Made by a program: the position numbers and the translations under genes
Notes under the pieces: model-generated
What the model was told of the DNA's origin: nothing
The model's input: the letters and a program-made list of their open reading frames with translations, nothing else
Databases searched by the model: none
DNA from: Bremia lactucae
Lineage: Eukaryota; Oomycota; Peronosporomycetes; Peronosporales; Peronosporaceae
DNA: 64,000 nt
Assembly (NCBI RefSeq): GCF_004359215.1
Contig: NC_090625.1
Span: forward strand, 1,232,830-1,296,829
Reading direction: 5' to 3'
Shown: one piece after another, positions 59,865 through 64,000 of the stretch
Position numbering within the stretch: the first letter of the stretch is position 1
Layout of the letters: each line of letters begins with the position of its first letter

Positions 59865-60363
59865 GTGTGCTACCAGGTGTAGCGGAGGTACCTCACTCCT
59901 AAAGTCAGAGGAAGACTTTCAGACTCAGAGAGTCACTTTGTTCTATTAAAGTAATGGGTTTAACAACTCAGGGAGTCGTACAAGCTATTAAAGCTCAAGG
60001 AATTCTTGCTCAAGGGATTCAGGGGTTCGTAGAACCAAGTGGCAACTAGGGCCTAAGAGGATATACCTTAAAAAGGCTTCTATCTTTAAAGATCAATGCG
60101 CAAGCAATAGAAAGGCACTTAACGCTTTAAGATCAAAAGGGGGAACTGCACTTTATATAATTATTTTAATCTAAAAACCTTACCCTAGCGAATTTAAAAT
60201 AGATTTTGGCCGCCAGATTTATATGTGGCGGCGACCACATTTGTTACCAATAATAAATGGGATATTAGTAACTGACTATTTCAAAATTAGATAAAAGGGT
60301 ATATTACTTATAAAGTAAATGTACCACAACAACGGTTCTCCAACCGATGTGTGCCCCATTACA
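59865..60363 (-). mobile_element. Gypsy-1 5' LTR with primer-site tail (G1-c)
   Basis: GTGTGCTACCAGG (59865-59877) is the leader and primer-site complement. The 486 bp LTR 59878-60363 follows (TGTAGCGGAGGTACC...GCCCCATTACA). It belongs with the gag at 53894-54972, from which A13 separates it. It is the most complete Gypsy-1 LTR, together with 3899-4384. Confidence 0.9.
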
Positions 60364-60373
60364 ACCGGAACAC

Positions 60374-60460
60374 ACCGGTTAGTCTTGCGCACTTCGAGGC
60401 GCATCCTTTTCAACAGCAACTTGTGCGCAACTTAGCCGCTCGAGGTGTTTATCTGCAACA
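60374..60460 (-). mobile_element. Copia-A 3' LTR fragment (A14)
   Basis: Same 87 bp fragment as 46189-46275, starting ACCGGTTAGTC and ending CTGCAACA. It lies 10 bp right of the Gypsy-1 LTR end. The rest of the LTR is missing. Confidence 0.8.
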
Positions 60461-62000
60461 CTTTCTCGACTCGACGGCGGCGACACCCTCTATCCCAAGC
60501 TTCGTGCGCAGATACTTAAACTGTGCGGCGACACCCTCTATACGAAGCTTGGTGCGCAGATTCTTGAACTGTGCGGTGACAATTGGCATTGTCATTATGT
60601 CGGCCAGCATCCTTGCGTCGAACAGTACTCGAGATTTACTTGACCGTCTTCAACCTTTTCTTGCACACAGTGGTGACGGATGTCGATATGTTTTGTGCGC
60701 TTGCGAAACTCCAAATTCATGGCCAATGCGATCGAGCCTTGATTGTCCTCGAATATCTTGACTGATTCATCCATAGTCATCACACTAAGTTTACAGATTA
60801 ACTTTGAGCTAAACTGCTTCTTGCATGGCCTCTGATAGCGCCATGTATTCAGCTTCCGTTGAAGAGAGCGCTACAGTCCTTTGCTTCTTCTTCGCCAACT
60901 GATGCATCCGCTATTCATCGTATAGACCTAGCCACTTGTGCCAGTCTGCATCGAAATAATCAAGTAAACTTGTTGAACCGCTTTGCGAAAACTCAAGTCC
61001 GTTCGTTGACGTCGCATTGAGGTATCGCAGCTCACGCTTGAGAGCTTGCCAATGTGTTGGACATGGGTCAGCGGCAAACTGGCTTAAAACTTCTACAGCA
61101 GCACCAAGGTCCGGACGCGTAGCAACCATCAAGTACATAATGCCACCAGCACAACTTCGGTGCGGCATATTTTTCATCGTATCTTCATGCTTGCAACCAC
61201 CCTCACACATGTTCTTCGTCAACTTAATATCTGAAACTTGAGGCGTCTTCACAGGCTGCTATCTTGCATGCCGATCTTGTTCAGCACTGACTATAAAAAA
61301 CTTAGTCTGCCGAATAGTGACTTGACCGGATACTCGATCTTGTCCAATTTCCATGCCGAAAAAAACTTAAGTTCACCAAGATCAGTCATCTCAATCGATC
61401 GCTCAGTGCACGCTCCGTTGATTCTAACAGCGAGTCTTCACTGCTTGCGATGATGAGATCGTCTACGTAAAGCACGACAATAATCATGTCACCGTTTGTG
61501 TGCTTGATATAGACGCAGTGATCGGACTCACACTGGTTGAAATTCATCTTGATCAAGAATTGTCGATGGTGTGTTTTCATATGCGTGGCGACTATTTAAG
61601 ACGATAAAGCGACCGCTTGAGCCTGCACACATGGTCCGGTTTGTCCACGCTGACAAATCCTTCGGGTTACTGCATGTATATTTCTTCATCCAGAATCCCG
61701 TTAAGAAATGCAGTCGTCACGTCTATTTAGTGCAGCATCAAACCGTACTTGGCAGCCATACTCAGCACAACACGTATCGAAGTTAACTTCGCCACTGGCG
61801 CAAACGTCTCCTCGTAGTCGACTCCATACTTTTGCGGAAATCCTTTGGCCACGAGCCGCGCCTTGTAACGCTCGTTAATTCCATCTTGATTTACTTTCAC
61901 TCGAAACACCCATCTGCATTCATTTGCTTTGCGTCCCAAAGGCAGAGGCACAACTTCCGATGTCTTGGTTTTGTAAAGCGACTCTAACTCGGAGTCGCAC
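60461..62000 (-). pseudogene. Copia-A RT and RNase H (A14)
   Basis: Minus strand. RT entry [20 protein letters not shown] and [20 protein letters not shown] (61910-61790). [20 protein letters not shown] with intact YVDD near 61465. CEGGCKHEDTMKNMPHRSCA and ATRPDLGAAVEVLSQFAADP (61210-61080). RNase H with FEDNQGSIALAMNLEFRKRT (60755). Stops include TAG after LMLH near 61727, shared with A12 and absent from A11, where the codon is CAA. The 48 bp duplication recurs at 60477-60572. Bases up to 61830 are ~99% identical to A12. Confidence 0.85.
60477..60572. repeat. 48 bp tandem duplication in A14 RNase H tail
   Basis: Identical to the array at 46292-46387, offset by exactly 14185 bp. Units start at 60477 and 60525. 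Its presence in both copies shows it predates their duplication. Confidence 0.9.
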
Positions 62001-62520
62001 GCGGCTTTCCACTCTTTCTCGTTGCTGGATTCCATCGCCGACTTGAATGTTGTCGGCATTTCTCCCACTGAATACACGACGTTGGCTGGTTCATGTATCT
62101 TCTCATTGTTCAGAACTGTAGCAGACGCTGACATTTCTTCAAGTGTCGACCGTCGATAGTCAGCCACATGTCGCTTGGGACGCGGAATTGCAGCGACCTT
62201 TTTCAGCGACTCAGTACGAGTATGCCATTTACGACCCAAGTCAAATTCTGGGTGCGCGTCTTAAGCTTCATTCGGCTCCTCTTCAGATACCATCGCGACT
62301 CATCAGAATTTGACCACTTGACAGGTCTTCAAAAAGATACGTTTTCTGGTGCTCCGAATAGCCCAAAAATCGGCACAATACGGCTTTTGCGTCCAGCTTC
62401 GATTGCTTTTCCTTCGGAATGTGGACGTACGCGTGACAGTTAAATCCTTAAAGTTTGCCAATAGCGGTTTCTTTGTCGTCCAAATCTGGAATGGTGACTT
62501 TCCGTCGTCGATAGAACGCG
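62001..62520 (-). pseudogene. Copia-A linker and integrase tail, core deleted (A14)
   Basis: Minus strand. [20 protein letters not shown] and [20 protein letters not shown] (62190-62030) form the linker. Before it, [19 protein letters not shown] and a degraded LMSRDG, then KRIFLKTCQ-like and FQIWTTKKPLLAN near 62500. The integrase catalytic core with all three acidic residues is absent: sequence jumps from GAG-pre-integrase (DIASL) to the IWTTKKP tail near 62515. Confidence 0.8.
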
Positions 62521-63080
62521 AAAGTTACCGATTGTTTAAAGACGCAATGTCAATTCCAATAGTGAGATTCTTCTTGACGATGGCACTACACCCGCCATGA
62601 TCGATATGTCCTAGGCGAAGGTGCCACAAGTACGAGATGATATCTTCATTGTGAGCCAAAGGCTTGACAACATTTGCTTCATCTCGAAAAACTGGAGTCA
62701 TGTGAAGTTTGATTTTTTTTCCTTCGCGTACACGGATCTTTTACTTGGCGCCTTTTATCTCTGCGAAGCACCCTTCCTTGTCGAATTCAACAGGCCCATC
62801 GACGTTGGTAAAACGACCAACAGAAAACAAAGTTCGCGATATCTTCAGAATATGCCAAACGTTCGTAAGCACACCCTTCTTAACCCCCTGCGAAGTCTTC
62901 ATTGACATGACGATGTTTCCGCTGGTGATAGCTTGGAAAATATCGTCGTCTGCGAGATGAACGTCGATTGAACCGAAGACATCGTGGTTCCGCATTAATT
63001 TCTTGGAACTTGTCATATGCGCGTCGCCCCCAAAGTCGACCAGTCAAATATCATCGGACTTGGCATAACCGCTGCTACCG
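62521..63080 (-). pseudogene. Copia-A protease and GAG-pre-integrase (A14)
   Basis: Minus strand. The protease site near 63045 reads VDFGGDAHMTSSK, where relatives have VDSGATQHMTYSK, so the D-S-G triad is D-F-G. MRNHDVFGSIDVHLADDDIF, ITSGNIVMSMKTSQGVKKGV, ISRTLFSVGRFTNVDGPVEF and a LWHLRLGHIDHGG relic (62640-62580) follow. A frame change lies near 62740. Confidence 0.8.
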
Positions 63081-63925
63081 CCAGTCGAGATAAGATAGTC
63101 GCCAGAATCTTCAATCTGTGCGACGTTTGCACGCTGCAACCGATATCGCTCAGCGTCATTCGCACTCGTGAAGGGCAATCCAAGAACTAGTGTCCTTGTT
63201 TGTTGCAATTATGGCACACACCAGTCTTCTTCACCAACCGTTCTTTGCGATTAGCTTCCTTCATCGTAAACGCTTGACCAGTCGCAGCTCCATCGCCGCC
63301 CTGTTCCTTGCGTTTCATATCTTCGTGTAAGGTCGAGACGTCACAAGCTCCCAAGTCAACATATCCGCACGCGATTCCAACGCAGTAATAAGAAACTGCA
63401 ACGAGTCACTGAGACTCCCGAGAAGCATGATAACCAAGTCGTCCATGCTCACCGGGGCACCCGCAGCGTCGAGCTGCTCCGCTTGCGTCTTGAGCTTGTT
63501 GATGTTGTTTAGGACACCATCACCTTCTTCCATCATTGTTGTGAAGAAACGTCGACGAAGAAAGAGCTTGTTCGCGAGGATCCTCTTCTCGAAGTGTCCT
63601 TCTAGTCTTGACCAGGCATCATGCGCACCACTTGACGATCGGACCAGCGGCAGCTGCGAGTCTTCCATCGCGAGACAGATCATCGCCAGCGCCTTACGAG
63701 ACCTTCCCTTGAAGGTCGCCGGATCCAACGCATTCGTGCAGTGCTTCAGCTTTATCTCCCCACTTCCCGCAAGTGCCTCTCCGCCAGCACCGTCTGTATC
63801 TTGAACTTCCGCATGTAAAAGTTGGTGCCGTCAAATTTGTTGATACGACTTGGCGTAGAGGCGTCCATGATAACGAAGGCATTGTCTGGGGTGTGGAAGG
63901 CAGCGAAGGCGGGGCTTGGGCTCAT
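63081..63925 (-). pseudogene. Copia-A gag (A14)
   Basis: ATG 63925 in the primer site opens MSPSPAFAAFHTPDNAFVIM, then RINKFDGTNFYMRKFKIQTV with frame changes near 63800. An open stretch 63728-63315 has MDPATFKGRSRKALAMICLA, HFEKRILANKLFLRRRFFTT, NINKLKTQAEQLDAAGAPVS and LVIMLLGSLSDSLQFLITAL. A one-base shift follows near 63330. The knuckle CHNCNKQGH-stop-FLDC (63222-63180) has all ligands but an in-frame TAG after His. Confidence 0.85.
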
Positions 63926-63929
63926 AACC

Positions 63930-64000
63930 TATTGTATTAGGTCAAGCGAGCACTAGATGGCAAAATGTAAAGTAAATATAGTAAAGGTCTTTAGTTCGCA
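63930..64000 (-). mobile_element. Copia-A 5' LTR, cut by window edge (A14)
   Basis: TATTGTATTAGGTCAAGCGAGCACTAGATGGCAAAATG and the TATA-like AAATATAGTAAAGG follow the primer site GGTTATGAGCCC (63921-63929 and beyond). Only the inner ~70 bp are inside the window. Confidence 0.8.

Overview
This 64 kb window looks like repeat-only DNA from a eukaryote. The organism is most likely an oomycete (Phytophthora or downy-mildew type). That is an inference from the style of the gag and pol proteins and from the mix of short-LTR copia elements and Ty3/gypsy elements, two of them with chromodomains; no marker gene confirms it. I found no host gene, rRNA, tRNA or CRISPR array. Almost every base can be assigned to an LTR retrotransposon, and all of them are broken by stops, frameshifts, deletions, strand flips or nested insertions.

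Five family groups recur. Gypsy-1 has a ~485 bp LTR, 5'-TGTA..TACA-3'. Gypsy-2 has a ~512 bp LTR, TGTAAC..GTTACA. Gypsy-3 is a chromodomain element with a 531 bp LTR. All three gypsy groups have a primer-binding site beginning TGGTAGCAC. Copia-A has LTRs of ~210-380 bp. Copia-B has LTRs of ~250-285 bp that begin TATTGA. Both copia groups use a GGTTATGAGCCC primer-binding site that contains the gag ATG and is complementary to the anticodon arm of initiator tRNA-Met.

Layout. 1-4384: Gypsy-1 on the minus strand with its gag-tail/protease block inverted. 4385-4774: Gypsy-2 LTR remnant. 4775-6500: two plus-strand Copia-A gag remnants. 6690-10318: minus-strand Gypsy-3 without RT, with a 175 bp inverted piece in its integrase. 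10319-10904: a lone Gypsy-1 protease. 10905-16096: a Gypsy-2 element cut into six blocks, each present once, in shuffled order and orientation. 16097-16556: truncated Gypsy-1 LTR. 16557-20242: a second, collinear Gypsy-2 (minus strand). 20243-21873: Copia-B protease, an orphan chromodomain and an unrecognised gag-like region. 21874-25057: a Copia-A element with both LTRs and a 5 bp target-site duplication. 25063-25870: 3' end of a plus-strand Gypsy-2. 25945-34952: stacked Copia-A and Copia-B pieces. 34953-39713: nearly full-length Copia-A. 39714-44662: two Copia-B elements. 44663-49123: Copia-A fragments, including one half of a near-identical 1.45 kb duplication. 49124-53893: the most complete Copia-B. 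53894-60363: Gypsy-1 gag and LTR split by a complete Copia-A, which itself holds a solo Gypsy-1 LTR. 60374-64000: Copia-A, running off the right edge.

No gene here can act as an intact unit. In life the Gag, protease, integrase and RT/RNase H modules would form one polyprotein per element; here they serve mainly as a record of how the region decayed. The clearest signals are conservative shuffling of gypsy bodies, foldback and short tandem-duplication scars, duplications that copy already dead elements, and a conserved cluster of TGACGTCA palindromes in the Copia-A LTRs.
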